Made by a program: the position numbers and the translations under genes
Source of the DNA: CAVRIA01 sp963721115
GTDB lineage: Bacteria; Desulfobacterota; Binatia; HRBIN30; CADEER01
Direction of reading: 5' to 3'
Length of the DNA stretch: 64,000 nucleotides
NCBI GenBank assembly: GCA_963721115.1
Contig: CAVRIA010000004.1
Coordinates: 868,001 to 932,000, forward strand
Notes under the pieces: generated by a model
Seen by the model: only the letters and a program-made list of their open reading frames with translations
The model's database searches: none
What the model was told of the DNA's origin: nothing
In this document: positions 43,025 through 52,093 of the stretch, one piece after another
Layout of the letters: each line of letters opens with the position of its first letter
Position numbering within the stretch: position 1 is the first letter of the stretch

Positions 43025-44230
43025 ATGACGCGCGCCGAACGCACGTACTATCTGCTCTACGCTCTGTACGCCGGGTCGTGGGCCTTTCTCACGCCGGTGT
43101 ACCCGATCTTTCTGCTCAGCCGCGGCCTCGATCTCTTTCAGATCAACGTCGTCTTCGCCGTCTACCTGATCGGCGCCTTCGCCTTCGAGGTGCCGACGGG
43201 GGCGGTGGCCGACCTGGCCGGCCGCCGCGTATCGTTCCTGTTGAGCTGCGTGCTGCGAGCCACTGCCTTCGCCATGTACTGGCGCGCCCGCGACTTCTCG
43301 GACTGCATCGTCGCCGAGTTCGTCGACGCGCTGGGCACGACGCTGGCGACCGGCGCGCTGGACGCCTGGGCGGTCGACGGCAGGCGGGCCGAGGGGGACG
43401 ATCGCCCGGCGGGGAGCATGTTCGCTCGCGCCCAGATGCTCGCCGCTCCGCTCATGATGGCCAGCGGTCTGGCTGGGGCGTACGCGGCGGACGCCGAGAT
43501 CAGCCGGCCGTGGCTGTGCGGAACCGCCGGCTTCGTCGTGACGGGACTGGTGGCTGCCCTGGTGATGCGGGAAGCGCCGCGCTCCGCGCAGCGGCGGAGT
43601 GGGGTGCTGCGCTCATGGGCGCGGATGAGCGGCGAGGGCCTCGCCATCGTCGCCCGGACGCCGGTGCTGCTGACGCTGTGCGGCCTCACCGCCGCGGCCT
43701 CGTTCGCGGTCATGCCGGCCTGGCACTACTGGCCGGCGCGCCTTCAGGGACTGGCCGGTGTGCAGACCTGGATGCTCGGCTGGATCTGGGTGCTGATCAT
43801 GCTCGCCTCCATGGGGGGGAACGCGCTGCTGCCTCGCCTGGTGCCGCGCTTCCGTCCCGAGCGCGTCCTCGCCGTCGCCTGCCTGTGCCGCAGCGTGACG
43901 CTGGGGCTGGCGGCGGCGTCGCTGGCGTTCCCGCCGAACCTCTTCGCCGTTCTGACCCTGCAAGCGGTCTACGGCCTGAGCGAACCGGCCCTGCAGGGCT
44001 GGATGAACGAGCACGTCGAGTCCGATCTGCGCGCGACGATCCTGTCCGTGCGCTCGATGGCGTTCACCCTGGGGGGTGGGCTCGGCCTGCTGTCGCTGGG
44101 GTTGGTCGCCCGCTCCGGCGGCATCTCGGCCGCCTGGGGCGTATCCGCCGTGCTGCTGTTGGCGCTCGCCCCCGGCTTCCTGCTGTTGGCGCGCCCGCGC
44201 CTGCGGGCGGCGGTGCGGTTGTCCGGCTGA
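43025..44230 (+). CDS. Major facilitator superfamily transporter
   Basis: 401 aa, about twelve membrane helices. The loop-2 MFS motif is present as GAVADLAGRRVSF (residues about 60-72). An acidic residue pair (AEFVDALG) lies in helix 4. The fold matches small-molecule or drug-efflux MFS members (YyaJ/tetracycline-like). No neighbour suggests the substrate. Confidence 0.85.
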   Translation: MTRAERTYYLLYALYAGSWAFLTPVYPIFLLSRGLDLFQINVVFAVYLIGAFAFEVPTGAVADLAGRRVSFLLSCVLRATAFAMYWRARDFSDCIVAEFVDALGTTLATGALDAWAVDGRRAEGDDRPAGSMFARAQMLAAPLMMASGLAGAYAADAEISRPWLCGTAGFVVTGLVAALVMREAPRSAQRRSGVLRSWARMSGEGLAIVARTPVLLTLCGLTAAASFAVMPAWHYWPARLQGLAGVQTWMLGWIWVLIMLASMGGNALLPRLVPRFRPERVLAVACLCRSVTLGLAAASLAFPPNLFAVLTLQAVYGLSEPALQGWMNEHVESDLRATILSVRSMAFTLGGGLGLLSLGLVARSGGISAAWGVSAVLLLALAPGFLLLARPRLRAAVRLSG

Positions 44231-44438
44231 GATCGCGGACAGGTCGAGAGCTGCGGTTCCGATTCCCTTCCACGGTGCGTCCCTGCGCGGAAGATTCCCG
44301 GGCTCCCGCGCGTTTTGTCGGCGGACTCGACGAGAAGGCGGCAGGGGCCGGGGCGAGGTTGACGGGCGCCAAGCGGTCGTGCGAGCAAAAGGGCGCGCCG
44401 GCCCGAGGGACCGCCGCAACCGACAGGAGGGGGGCCGT

Positions 44439-46202
44439 ATGGAGCATCCATTCCGACGCGAAGTGGAGCCATCGCGACGTCGCTGTGACCGGCACGTCCT
44501 GGCGATCGCCGGCGTCGCCTCGCTCGCCTTCGCCCTGGGCGGCGAGGCCGACGCGACGACGTTCGTGCCGATGAGCATCGAGAGTCTGACTCGCGAATCG
44601 GGAGCGGTCGTGGTCGGCAGCGTCGACGAGGTGTGGTCGGTGGAGAGCCCTACGAGCGGCATTCGCACCCGCGTCCGGCTGCGCGTCGACGATGTTCTCA
44701 AAGGAGAGCGCGGCGCGTCTTCGGTCGTGCTGGAGGAACCGGGCGGCACGATCGGAGAGCGGCGCGAGGTCGTCTTCGGCGCGCCGCGCTACCGTGAGGG
44801 CGAGAAGGTCGCCGTCTTCGTCCGCAGGGGGGCAGGGGGCACCTTTCATACGACGCAGCTGGCGCTCGGGAAGTTCCGCATCGAGCCGGACGAGCAAGGA
44901 ATCGAGCAGGCGGTGCAGAGCTTCGGGCCCGGCGTGCTGCTTCTGAACGGCGCTGCCCGGTGGCGGGGCAGCCGCCCGCTGAGCGAGCTCGCCGACGAGG
45001 TCCGCCGCGCCGTCGACCGCTACGGCGACTCCGCGCTGGCCCTCGGCGCGGCAGGCGGCGCGGAGCGGGCCGGACCGGACGGCAGTGGGGCCTTCACGCT
45101 GCAGGGGCCGGGGCGCTTCTTCGAGGTGGACGAGGGGAAGGAGCTGGCGTTCGCCATCGACGAGAGAGGCGACGCCATCCTCGGTGCGGCCGCTGGTCTT
45201 CAGGTGGTGCTCGACGGCATGCGTGCGTGGACCGACGTGGCGTCGGCAAACGTCAGGCTGGTCGACGGCGGGCCGACGTCGGATCTGTCGACGCCGTGCG
45301 AGCAAGGCGCGCACAAGGTGTTGTTCGACGATCCGTTCGGTGACATCGATCCTCCGACGGCGTGCTCGGGGACACTCGGCGTCGGCGGCTTCTGCAGCAC
45401 CTCGACGGAGACCAAGGTGTTCGGCGGTACGACGTTCAGCCGCGCGCTGCGCGCGAAGCTGACGCTGGCGGACGGTTGGGAAGGGTGCGCGATGTGGACG
45501 GCGTGCAATCTCGCTGAGGTCGCCACCCACGAGCTCGGACATGCGATGGGGCTCGGCCATTCGTCGGAAGACCCGAACGAGACGGACCCCAATCTGGAGG
45601 AGGCGACCATGTACTTCCTCGCCCACTTCGATGGACGCTGCGCCGGCCTGCGCGCCGACGACGTCGACGGGGTGAGCTTCCTGTATCCGACGGCCATTCC
45701 GCCGACCATTCTCACACCGGCCGACCTGCCGGTGGGCGTGGTCAATCAGACCTACCGGGTCGAGCTCGAGGGCAGCGGCGGAAGCGGGGAGCTCAGCTGG
45801 TCGGAGGCGAGTGGACCGTGCACCGGCTTCCCGGGGCTGAGCGTGAGCGAGTCGGGCGTGATCGAGGGAACGCCCGCGGCGTTCGGCAGCGGTTGTTTCC
45901 AGATCGCTCTCGGCGACCAGGCCGGAAACGTTCACACGAAGCGCTTCCTGTTGACCGTCTTGTCCACCGCGCCGACGTCGACCGCGACGCCCGTGCCCAC
46001 GCCTTCCCCGGCGGCGGGTTGCAGCGGTGACTGCAATCAGGACAACGCCGTCACGGTGGACGAGCTGATCCGCGGGGTCAACATCGCCCTCGGCAACGCT
46101 GAAATCGAGCAGTGCCCTGTCTTCGACGCCAACGGCGACTCGCAGATCACCGTCGACGAGCTGGTGAAAGCGGTCAACGTCGCGCTGAGCGGGTGCGCGT
46201 GA
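44439..46202 (+). CDS. Secreted matrixin-type metalloprotease with C-terminal Cys-bounded EF-hand pair
   Basis: 587 aa; the ATG at 44439 follows AGGAGGGG. A signal peptide ends near residue 38 (LGGEADA). The zinc site HELGHAMGLGH (about residue 366) and the following Met turn region (ATMYFL) mark a metzincin/matrixin. An Ig-like He_PIG-type domain follows (LPVGVVNQTYRVELEGSGGS), then a Thr/Pro linker and, at residues 528-586, the 59-residue Cys-bounded calcium module shared with two other exported proteins here. Expected to be an extracellular endopeptidase. Unusually the zinc domain is preceded by a ~200-residue N-terminal domain with no recognised fold, which may be a propeptide. Confidence 0.85.
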   Translation: MEHPFRREVEPSRRRCDRHVLAIAGVASLAFALGGEADATTFVPMSIESLTRESGAVVVGSVDEVWSVESPTSGIRTRVRLRVDDVLKGERGASSVVLEEPGGTIGERREVVFGAPRYREGEKVAVFVRRGAGGTFHTTQLALGKFRIEPDEQGIEQAVQSFGPGVLLLNGAARWRGSRPLSELADEVRRAVDRYGDSALALGAAGGAERAGPDGSGAFTLQGPGRFFEVDEGKELAFAIDERGDAILGAAAGLQVVLDGMRAWTDVASANVRLVDGGPTSDLSTPCEQGAHKVLFDDPFGDIDPPTACSGTLGVGGFCSTSTETKVFGGTTFSRALRAKLTLADGWEGCAMWTACNLAEVATHELGHAMGLGHSSEDPNETDPNLEEATMYFLAHFDGRCAGLRADDVDGVSFLYPTAIPPTILTPADLPVGVVNQTYRVELEGSGGSGELSWSEASGPCTGFPGLSVSESGVIEGTPAAFGSGCFQIALGDQAGNVHTKRFLLTVLSTAPTSTATPVPTPSPAAGCSGDCNQDNAVTVDELIRGVNIALGNAEIEQCPVFDANGDSQITVDELVKAVNVALSGCA

Positions 46203-46210
46203 CGCGCCGC

Positions 46211-46493
46211 TCAGTTGCGGACCTGCAGCACGTCGGCGTCGTTCTCGATCACCCGGCTGTCGGCGGCGTCGAAGACGCTCTCGATGCAGCTGCCGCCGGT
46301 GGTGACGAGCTGGACGGTGAGATGGGAATCCATCGAAAGAGGAAGTGCGGGCGGCTGCAGGAGAGGGCCGCGCGCGAAGACCTTCACGCTGTTATCGGCG
46401 AGGATCTGCACCGGGGGGCACGTTGCCGCTGGCGCCGCTCGCCGGGGTGCTCAGCGGGGCCATCGCCATCAGGATCAGCGCCACTCGCTTCAT
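46211..46493 (-). pseudogene. Small exported protein interrupted at a six-base homopolymer
   Basis: GGAGG stands five bases before an ATG at 46493, which opens a signal peptide (MKRVALILMAMAPLSTPASG...). The frame hits a stop soon after a run of six G (plus strand 46413-46418). Removing one base joins it to VQILADNSVKVFARGPLLQP ... NDADVLQVRN, giving a roughly 93-residue secreted protein with a Cys and beta-rich character. The strong start and matching second part argue for a real gene with an indel in the homopolymer. Function unknown. Confidence 0.5.
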
Positions 46494-46971
46494 CGTTTCC
46501 TCCGTGCGTTCACGAGCCGGAGGGTGCGAGCCGCGACTGCGTCGAGGGCTTGCGCCACGCCGATCCGGTCATCAAGGCTCGGTGGGCCACGCAACGAGCG
46601 TGCCTGACGGCAAGTCAACTGCCGACAAGCACTCGTTGCCGTGTGCGTCGGAAGTTGAACGGGCTTCCGCTTTGCGGTGTTACCTGTTCGACGCCCGAGT
46701 GACGTTTTGCGCCCCTCGCCTAGGGAGAAGCCCGGCGACGTCGCCGTATAACCTGACGTGGGGATTCTCCGGCTGTCCGGGGTTCTCCGACTGCTCGCAG
46801 GTCATCGACGCACGCTGGCGCCGGTGAGAGGGGTGAAGTCGACATGAGATTGCGCTCGCCCGAGGATCGGCAGAAAAAGAGGCAACCACGAAGGACGCGA
46901 AGCTCACGAGGCAAGAAAAGGGGTGAGGGATGAGCACGTCCTCGATGATTTGCCAGACGAGAAAGGGGGCG
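46494..46971. other. Intergenic region without supported gene
   Basis: 478 bp between divergent small exported genes. I see no coding frame with a credible start. It contains one ACCACGAAGGACGCGAAG unit (about 46889-46906) of a short dispersed repeat also present near 59.1 kb. Promoters for both flanking genes should be here but no convincing boxes stand out. Confidence 0.4.
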
Positions 46972-47469
46972 ATGGTGAGAGGGAGCAGAGTGAACAGTGG
47001 GTTCGTTGCCGGTGCGTTCATTGCCTTCATCAGTGTCGCTGCGGTGCCGGCCCGCGCCGTCGAGGCCACCGGTGTCGCGGGCGAGCCGGAGTCACCCGCC
47101 TGGACGGCGGCGCGTTTGAGCCACGGCCCGGTGGAGCTCGCATCCGCCCCGCTCAGCCCCTTGTGTGGCCTCGTTGAAGGGTACGGGTTGGCGACGTTCT
47201 GGGCGTCGTTCACAGACGGCAAACGCGAATGGTGGCGGAGTGCACCGATCGCCTACGGGGTCATCGGACCATTCGGAGCTCTCGGGGGGAGCATCTACGG
47301 TTCGGCCCTGGCGCCACTGGCAGTGGCGGATGGTACTTGGGATCTCTTCTCGTTGGGCGCCACGAGCGAGCGTCCCTTCCGGTTCTTCGGCAATGGCGGC
47401 GACGGGAAGAGCCCGAGCGCAGCCTACGTGTGCGCGGGATTTTTCCGGGCGCTAGCCGGGTCTGAATAG
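46972..47469 (+). CDS. Hypothetical exported protein
   Basis: 165 aa from the ATG at 46972, which follows AAAGGGGGCG; an upstream ATG at 46930 is weaker. Signal peptide MVRGSRVNSGFVAGAFIAFI...ARA. The mature part has two hydrophobic Gly-rich stretches (LCGLVEGYGLATFWASF; YGVIGPFGALGGSIYGSALA) that could be membrane or lipid-inserting segments. No family recognised. Confidence 0.5.
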   Translation: MVRGSRVNSGFVAGAFIAFISVAAVPARAVEATGVAGEPESPAWTAARLSHGPVELASAPLSPLCGLVEGYGLATFWASFTDGKREWWRSAPIAYGVIGPFGALGGSIYGSALAPLAVADGTWDLFSLGATSERPFRFFGNGGDGKSPSAAYVCAGFFRALAGSE

Positions 47470-47560
47470 AAGAAAGTCCTCGAGCCACGGGGGTCTCGCT
47501 CAGCCGGCTGCGGTCATCCGGTTCCCTCTCCCACCCGAGGCTCGATTTTCTCCGAAGCGA

Positions 47561-47637
47561 GGCTTCGACAAGCTCAGCCTGAGCGGTTGGGGGTTGATTT
47601 CAAAGGACTTTGTTCGCTCACTGAGCTTGTCGAAGGG
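47561..47637. repeat. REP-like palindromic repeat (copy 2)
   Basis: GGCTTCGACAAGCTCAGCCT (47561-47580) faces CACTGAGCTTGTCGAAGGG (47619-47637), inverted around a ~38-bp spacer. The same core CTTCGACAAGCTCAG occurs at 22992. It fills the 294-bp gap between an exported-protein gene and the esterase gene, which converge there. Confidence 0.65.
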
Positions 47638-47763
47638 TGTCCTCGCATTTATCGACAGCCCCACCCGGAGAGGGAACCGGAGCCCCGCCCTGCACCGGAG
47701 CGGCGCGACCAAATCACCCACACGCCTTGGAGAAGACCCAGACTTTTCTTGTGTAAAGGCCGG

Positions 47764-48711
47764 TCACTGGTCAGCGGTCACGCGCCTGACCGGCCCGGTG
47801 CGAAGTCTCTCCGCCAAGAACCGCGACGCGTCGGCGATGGCGGTTTGCGCCTCCGACACGGGCAGCTGGACGAATGCGTGCGGCATGCCTTCGTAGCGCA
47901 GGAGGGTCGATTCGCGCCCGCTCGCGCGCAGCTTGGCGTCGAAGGCGATCGAGTCGCCGAGGAGCGGGTCCCAGGTGCCGCAGAGGAGATAGGCGGGAGG
48001 AAAGTGGGAGAGGTCCGCGTGGATGGGGCTGACGCGGGGGTCCTGCACCGAGGCGCCGCCGGTGAGGTACGCCTCCACCATCATGTCCATGCCGTGCTTC
48101 GGGAGGATCGGGTCCTCTTCCGGGGCCCAACGGTCGTAGTCGCGCCGGCTGGCGAGCAGGTCGAAGCCACCGTAGATCAGCAGCGCGGCGTGGAATGCGA
48201 TCTCGCCGTGCAGGTCATTGATCACGGCCGCGGCAAGGTTGCCCCCGGCGGAGTCGCCGCCGATGGCGATGCGCTTGGGATCGCCGCCGTACTCGGCGAC
48301 GTGCCGGCGCGTCCAGCGGGCGGCGGTGACGCAGTCGTCGAGCGGAACCGGAAACGGGTGCTCCGGTGCCAGGCGGTAGTCGACGTTGACGACGACGACG
48401 CCGGCTCCCGCGCAGAGCTCGCGCGCCAGCTTGGCGTGTGTCGTCGTGCTGCCGATCGACCAGCCGCCGCCGTGCAGGTAGATCAGGGTCGGGAAGGGTC
48501 CGCTTCCCGGCGGCGCGATGATGTCTGCGCGAACCCCGGCGGCGATCGGTACCCCTTCGCTGACCGCTCCCACCGGGGGAGGGTTGGCGTTGATCAAGGG
48601 CGCGAACATCTCCATGTTGGCGCGCAGCTCGTGGATCGTCTGCGGCGCGGGGGCGCCGCGCATCATGTCGAAGAGCGGCTGAAGCTCGGAACGGGGCATC
48701 GTCGAGGTCAC
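47764..48711 (-). CDS. Alpha/beta-hydrolase, HSL-type esterase
   Basis: 315 aa, soluble. Oxyanion motif HGGGW near residue 80, nucleophile elbow GGDSAGG near 150, Asp in GTWDPLLGDS near 245 and His in GMPHAFVQL near 277. Typical family IV (HSL) esterase/lipase of short-chain esters. It has a membrane-anchored relative at 24700. The 446 bp between its start and the GTG of the next gene hold no supported gene. Confidence 0.9.
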   Translation of the reverse strand: MTSTMPRSELQPLFDMMRGAPAPQTIHELRANMEMFAPLINANPPPVGAVSEGVPIAAGVRADIIAPPGSGPFPTLIYLHGGGWSIGSTTTHAKLARELCAGAGVVVVNVDYRLAPEHPFPVPLDDCVTAARWTRRHVAEYGGDPKRIAIGGDSAGGNLAAAVINDLHGEIAFHAALLIYGGFDLLASRRDYDRWAPEEDPILPKHGMDMMVEAYLTGGASVQDPRVSPIHADLSHFPPAYLLCGTWDPLLGDSIAFDAKLRASGRESTLLRYEGMPHAFVQLPVSEAQTAIADASRFLAERLRTGPVRRVTADQ

Positions 48712-49157
48712 CTCCCGAGCGGTCTACTACGCCGGCGTTTTCCTTGTCGAGCTGGTTCTCGGGTTGTACGGGCTGGTCCGTCGGCGCCGCGGCCGCGACG
48801 GCCGCTAGCGTTTGGAGGTGGCCTGCTCGATCTCGGCTGAGGCGCGACGTCCGGGGATTCCACGCCCGGCACCGCAATGCGTGCGGGCAGCGCAGCCGCT
48901 ACCCACTCCTTCTCGACGTGGCGCCGGCCGACGAGGCGCCGCAGCCGCAGTGACGGCACGATGCGTTTCAGCGGGGGGTGTGGTAGCGTCTTCTGCGGGA
49001 GGGGGTATGGCCGGATTGCGGTTGCACGATCGCACGCCACCGACGCGGCAGGTGCGTGAGCGCGGTCGACGCGTGGCGTGTTCGGCCGAGCCGTGTGGCG
49101 GAACAGCTCGAATGTGGCTGCATTCGACGCGCGCGCCGGCGCCTTGCGGGTGACCTC
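48712..49157. other. Divergent intergenic region without supported gene
   Basis: 446 bp between an esterase and the hydrolase-cyclase gene. A hydrophobic frame segment (VYYAGVFLVELVLGLYGLV, around 48724-48780) followed by arginines and a stop looks like the tail of a small membrane protein, but no start codon precedes it in frame. Nothing else is recognised. Confidence 0.3.
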
Positions 49158-50486
49158 GTGGAGCCAAAGACGCACTACGCGCGCAGCGGCGACGATCACA
49201 TCGCCTATCAGGTCATCGGTGACGGTCCAGATCTGGTGTTCGTACCCGGCTGGGTCAGCCATGTCGAGATGGCGTGGGAAGTGCCGCCGTTGGCGCGTTT
49301 TCTACGACGTCTGTCGAGCTTCTCGCGGCTGATCTTCGTCGACAAGCGGGGGACGGGCATGTCGGATCCCCTGCCGCAGCATCGGCCCCCGACGCTGGAG
49401 GAGCGCATGGACGACGTGCGGGCCGTCATGGATGCCGTCGGCAGCGAACGCGCCACGCTGCTCGGGGTGTCGGAAGGCGGACCGATGAACATCCTGTTCG
49501 CGGCGAGTCACCCGCAGCGCACCAGCTCGCTCATTCTCTACGGCACGTTCGCACGGGTCGTGAACGGCGACGGCTATGATATCGGCATCGATGCGAGCAT
49601 CGCGGAGCGCAACCTGGATCTGATCGGGCAGGTATGGGGCGAGGGCTACCTGGCGAAGTTCGTCGGACCCAGCTTGGCGGACGATCCGGCGATGGTGCAG
49701 GCCACCGCGCGTTACGAGCGTTTGGCGGCGAGCCCGGGGGCCGCGGTGGAGCTGCTGCGACTCAACGCCGATGTCGACGTGCGCCACGTGCTGCCGTCCA
49801 TACACGTCCCCACGCTGGTGCTGCACCGCCGTGACGAACGCTTTGTCCCGATCGTCAACGGGCGCTACCTGGCCGAGCACATCGAGGGCGCACGCCTGGT
49901 GGAGCTGGAAGGGTCCGACCATCTGTTCTTCGGCGGCGACTTCGATGCGATGCTGGACGAGATCGAGGAGTTCGTCACCGGGCAGCGACAGGGGGTCGAG
50001 GTCGATCGCCTGCTGACGACGCTCCTCTTCACCGACATCGTGGAGTCGACCAGGCTGGCGGCGGAGCGGGGGGAGCGGCAATGGCGCGACCTGCTGGATA
50101 CGCACGACGCCTTCGTGCGACGCCAACTGCAGCGCTTTCGCGGACGGGAGGTGAAGGCCACGGGCGACGGGTTTCTCGCCAGCTTCGACGGGCCGGCCCG
50201 CGCCGTGCGGTGCGCGTCGGCGATCGTGAATGGGGCACGCCAGTTCGGGCTCGAGATCCGCGCCGCTGTCCACACGGGGGAGTGCGAGGTCCGCGGAGAC
50301 GATCTGGGCGGCATCGCGGTCCATGTAGCGGCCCGTCTCCTGTCCGTCGCACACGCGGGCGAGGTCGTAGCGTCGAGCACGGTCAGGGACCTGGTGGCGG
50401 GTTCGGATCTGAGTTTCGAGGACTGCGGCGAGCATCAGCTGGCGGGTCTTCCCGGTCGATGGCGACTCTTTTGCGTGCGGCGCTGA
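49158..50486 (+). CDS. Alpha/beta-hydrolase fused to class III nucleotidyl cyclase
   Basis: 442 aa from GTG at 49158; GTG at 49056 is an upstream alternative. Residues 1-275 are an alpha/beta-hydrolase with FVDKRGTGMSD, nucleophile elbow GVSEGG (near 110) and the His in EGSDHLFFGG (near 258). Residues about 290-442 are a class III cyclase homology domain: metal-binding LLFTDIVESTRLA, KATGDGFLASF and GIAVHVAARLLSVA. Such fusions are common in soil bacteria and may make cAMP in response to a ligand in the hydrolase pocket. Without structure, adenylyl versus guanylyl choice is uncertain. Confidence 0.85.
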   Translation: MEPKTHYARSGDDHIAYQVIGDGPDLVFVPGWVSHVEMAWEVPPLARFLRRLSSFSRLIFVDKRGTGMSDPLPQHRPPTLEERMDDVRAVMDAVGSERATLLGVSEGGPMNILFAASHPQRTSSLILYGTFARVVNGDGYDIGIDASIAERNLDLIGQVWGEGYLAKFVGPSLADDPAMVQATARYERLAASPGAAVELLRLNADVDVRHVLPSIHVPTLVLHRRDERFVPIVNGRYLAEHIEGARLVELEGSDHLFFGGDFDAMLDEIEEFVTGQRQGVEVDRLLTTLLFTDIVESTRLAAERGERQWRDLLDTHDAFVRRQLQRFRGREVKATGDGFLASFDGPARAVRCASAIVNGARQFGLEIRAAVHTGECEVRGDDLGGIAVHVAARLLSVAHAGEVVASSTVRDLVAGSDLSFEDCGEHQLAGLPGRWRLFCVRR

Positions 50487-50583
50487 CCCGCTTCCGGAAG
50501 GCCTTCGGGCGGAGAGGCGCCGGCGGTCGCCGGCAGCTCGCGGGTGAACGCGATCGCCGGTTGGGGTCGAACGCGTAGGCTGT

Positions 50584-52020
50584 ATGAGTTTCCGTCGCGA
50601 CACGAGAATGCAGCAGATGGTCGGAGGCGCAAGCGCGACGGCCGAGGCGCGATGGCAGCCCATCCTGCTCGCGCTCCTGCTGGTGATCCTCGGCGCCGGC
50701 GTCGGGCTCTACCATCTCGACACGGTCCCGCCGCGCATCTCGGCCGACGAGTACAGCACGGCGTCGGAGGTCTTCGAGATTCTGCACGGCAAGGGGCCGC
50801 CGCTCTTCGGCCTCGACTGGAAGCCGATGCCGGCGCTGACCGAGCACGTGACCGCGCTGCTGATGCGCGCCGTCGGACCGACCATTCTGGGGATGCGCCT
50901 GTTGAGCATCCTGCTCGGCATCCTGGCGGCGGTTCTGCTGTTCTCGATCCTGCGCTGGTCGTGCTCCACCCTCGTCGCCTGGGTCACCGCCGCGCTCATG
51001 CTGTGCAATCCGTGGTTTCTCAACTTCATGCGCAGCGGCTGGGAGAATCTCCACGTCGGCGCCTACTGGCTGCTGCTCACCTGGTGCTTCTTCTCCGGTC
51101 TGCGCGCGCGCCGCTGGACGTGGCTCTACTACGCCGGCGCCGGCGTCGCGCTGGCCCTCAGCTTCTACGGCTACTTCGCCGGCCGGCTGATCCTGCTGAG
51201 CTGGCTGCTGTACTTTCCGGCCGCCAAGCTCTTCTCGGGACGCTCGTGGAGGCACGTGATCACCGCCTACGCGGTCACCTCGCTCACCGCTGCCGCTCTC
51301 TTCGCCCCGGAGCTGCCGGTCGTCTTCCGGCAGTGGGATCGATTTCAGGGGCGCGTTCGAAACGTATCCATCTTCTCCGTCGATCCGGCCCAGCACGGCT
51401 ACTCGAGTCACCTGGCGATGGCCGCGGGCCAGCTGGCCCGAACGGCGCGCTACCTCACCATCGGCATGCCGATCGGCGGCGTTCACTACGCCCCTTCGGC
51501 GCGTCCGCCTTTCTACCCCCTGCTGGTTCCCTTCCTGCTGATCGGCATGGCGCGTGCCGCGATTCGCTGGCGCTACGGGCTGTGGTGGTGGCTGCTGGTG
51601 CTGGTGCCGGTGGTGGCGACACAGGGGCTCTCGAACGTCGGAGATCCGAACCTGGCGCGCATGGCCGGCACGTGTGTCGGCTTCTTCTGGTTCATCGGCT
51701 ACGGCCTCGGCGCCTTCGCGGAGCTCGGCGGCAAGCGCCTGCAGATGGCGGTGAACGTCGTCCTCGTCGCCGGCGCCCTGGCGATCGGGGTCCGGGAATG
51801 GCGATTCTTTCAGGACTGGATGTTGTCCGACGGCGTGAAGAGCGCGCGCGGCGGCGGGGTCGACTATCAGGACTACGACCGGTGGCAGGAGATCCAGTTC
51901 GCGCGGATCGAGGCGGGCGAGCACTTCGTCAACGTGCTCGACTGGGAGAAGCCGGAGATCCGGCGCCGGCTTTTGAGTCAAGCCCCGGAGGGCGGCGGCA
52001 AGCCGCCGGGGCGGGAGTGA
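50584..52020 (+). CDS. GT-C-type membrane glycosyltransferase (PMT/ArnT-like)
   Basis: 478 aa, about ten membrane helices. The first extracytoplasmic loop has the acidic pair D-E in PPRISADEYS (about residue 57), the signature of lipid-linked-sugar GT-C transferases (GT39/GT83). The next loop contains MRLLSILLGILAAVL as usual. These enzymes move a sugar from a polyprenyl-phosphate donor to protein or lipid on the outer face of the inner membrane. The short C-terminal tail ends GGKPPGRE. Acceptor unknown. Confidence 0.78.
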   Translation: MSFRRDTRMQQMVGGASATAEARWQPILLALLLVILGAGVGLYHLDTVPPRISADEYSTASEVFEILHGKGPPLFGLDWKPMPALTEHVTALLMRAVGPTILGMRLLSILLGILAAVLLFSILRWSCSTLVAWVTAALMLCNPWFLNFMRSGWENLHVGAYWLLLTWCFFSGLRARRWTWLYYAGAGVALALSFYGYFAGRLILLSWLLYFPAAKLFSGRSWRHVITAYAVTSLTAAALFAPELPVVFRQWDRFQGRVRNVSIFSVDPAQHGYSSHLAMAAGQLARTARYLTIGMPIGGVHYAPSARPPFYPLLVPFLLIGMARAAIRWRYGLWWWLLVLVPVVATQGLSNVGDPNLARMAGTCVGFFWFIGYGLGAFAELGGKRLQMAVNVVLVAGALAIGVREWRFFQDWMLSDGVKSARGGGVDYQDYDRWQEIQFARIEAGEHFVNVLDWEKPEIRRRLLSQAPEGGGKPPGRE

Positions 52021-52093
52021 CCGTTCGCATCCACGCCCAGCCTGAGTACTCCACTTCACAATTGCGGCACCGTCTCTTACGAGGGGTTCCTTC

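Noticed and set aside
48724..48807. Small membrane peptide between the esterase and the hydrolase-cyclase gene
   Set aside because: A hydrophobic run is visible, but no start codon lies in frame after the preceding stop.
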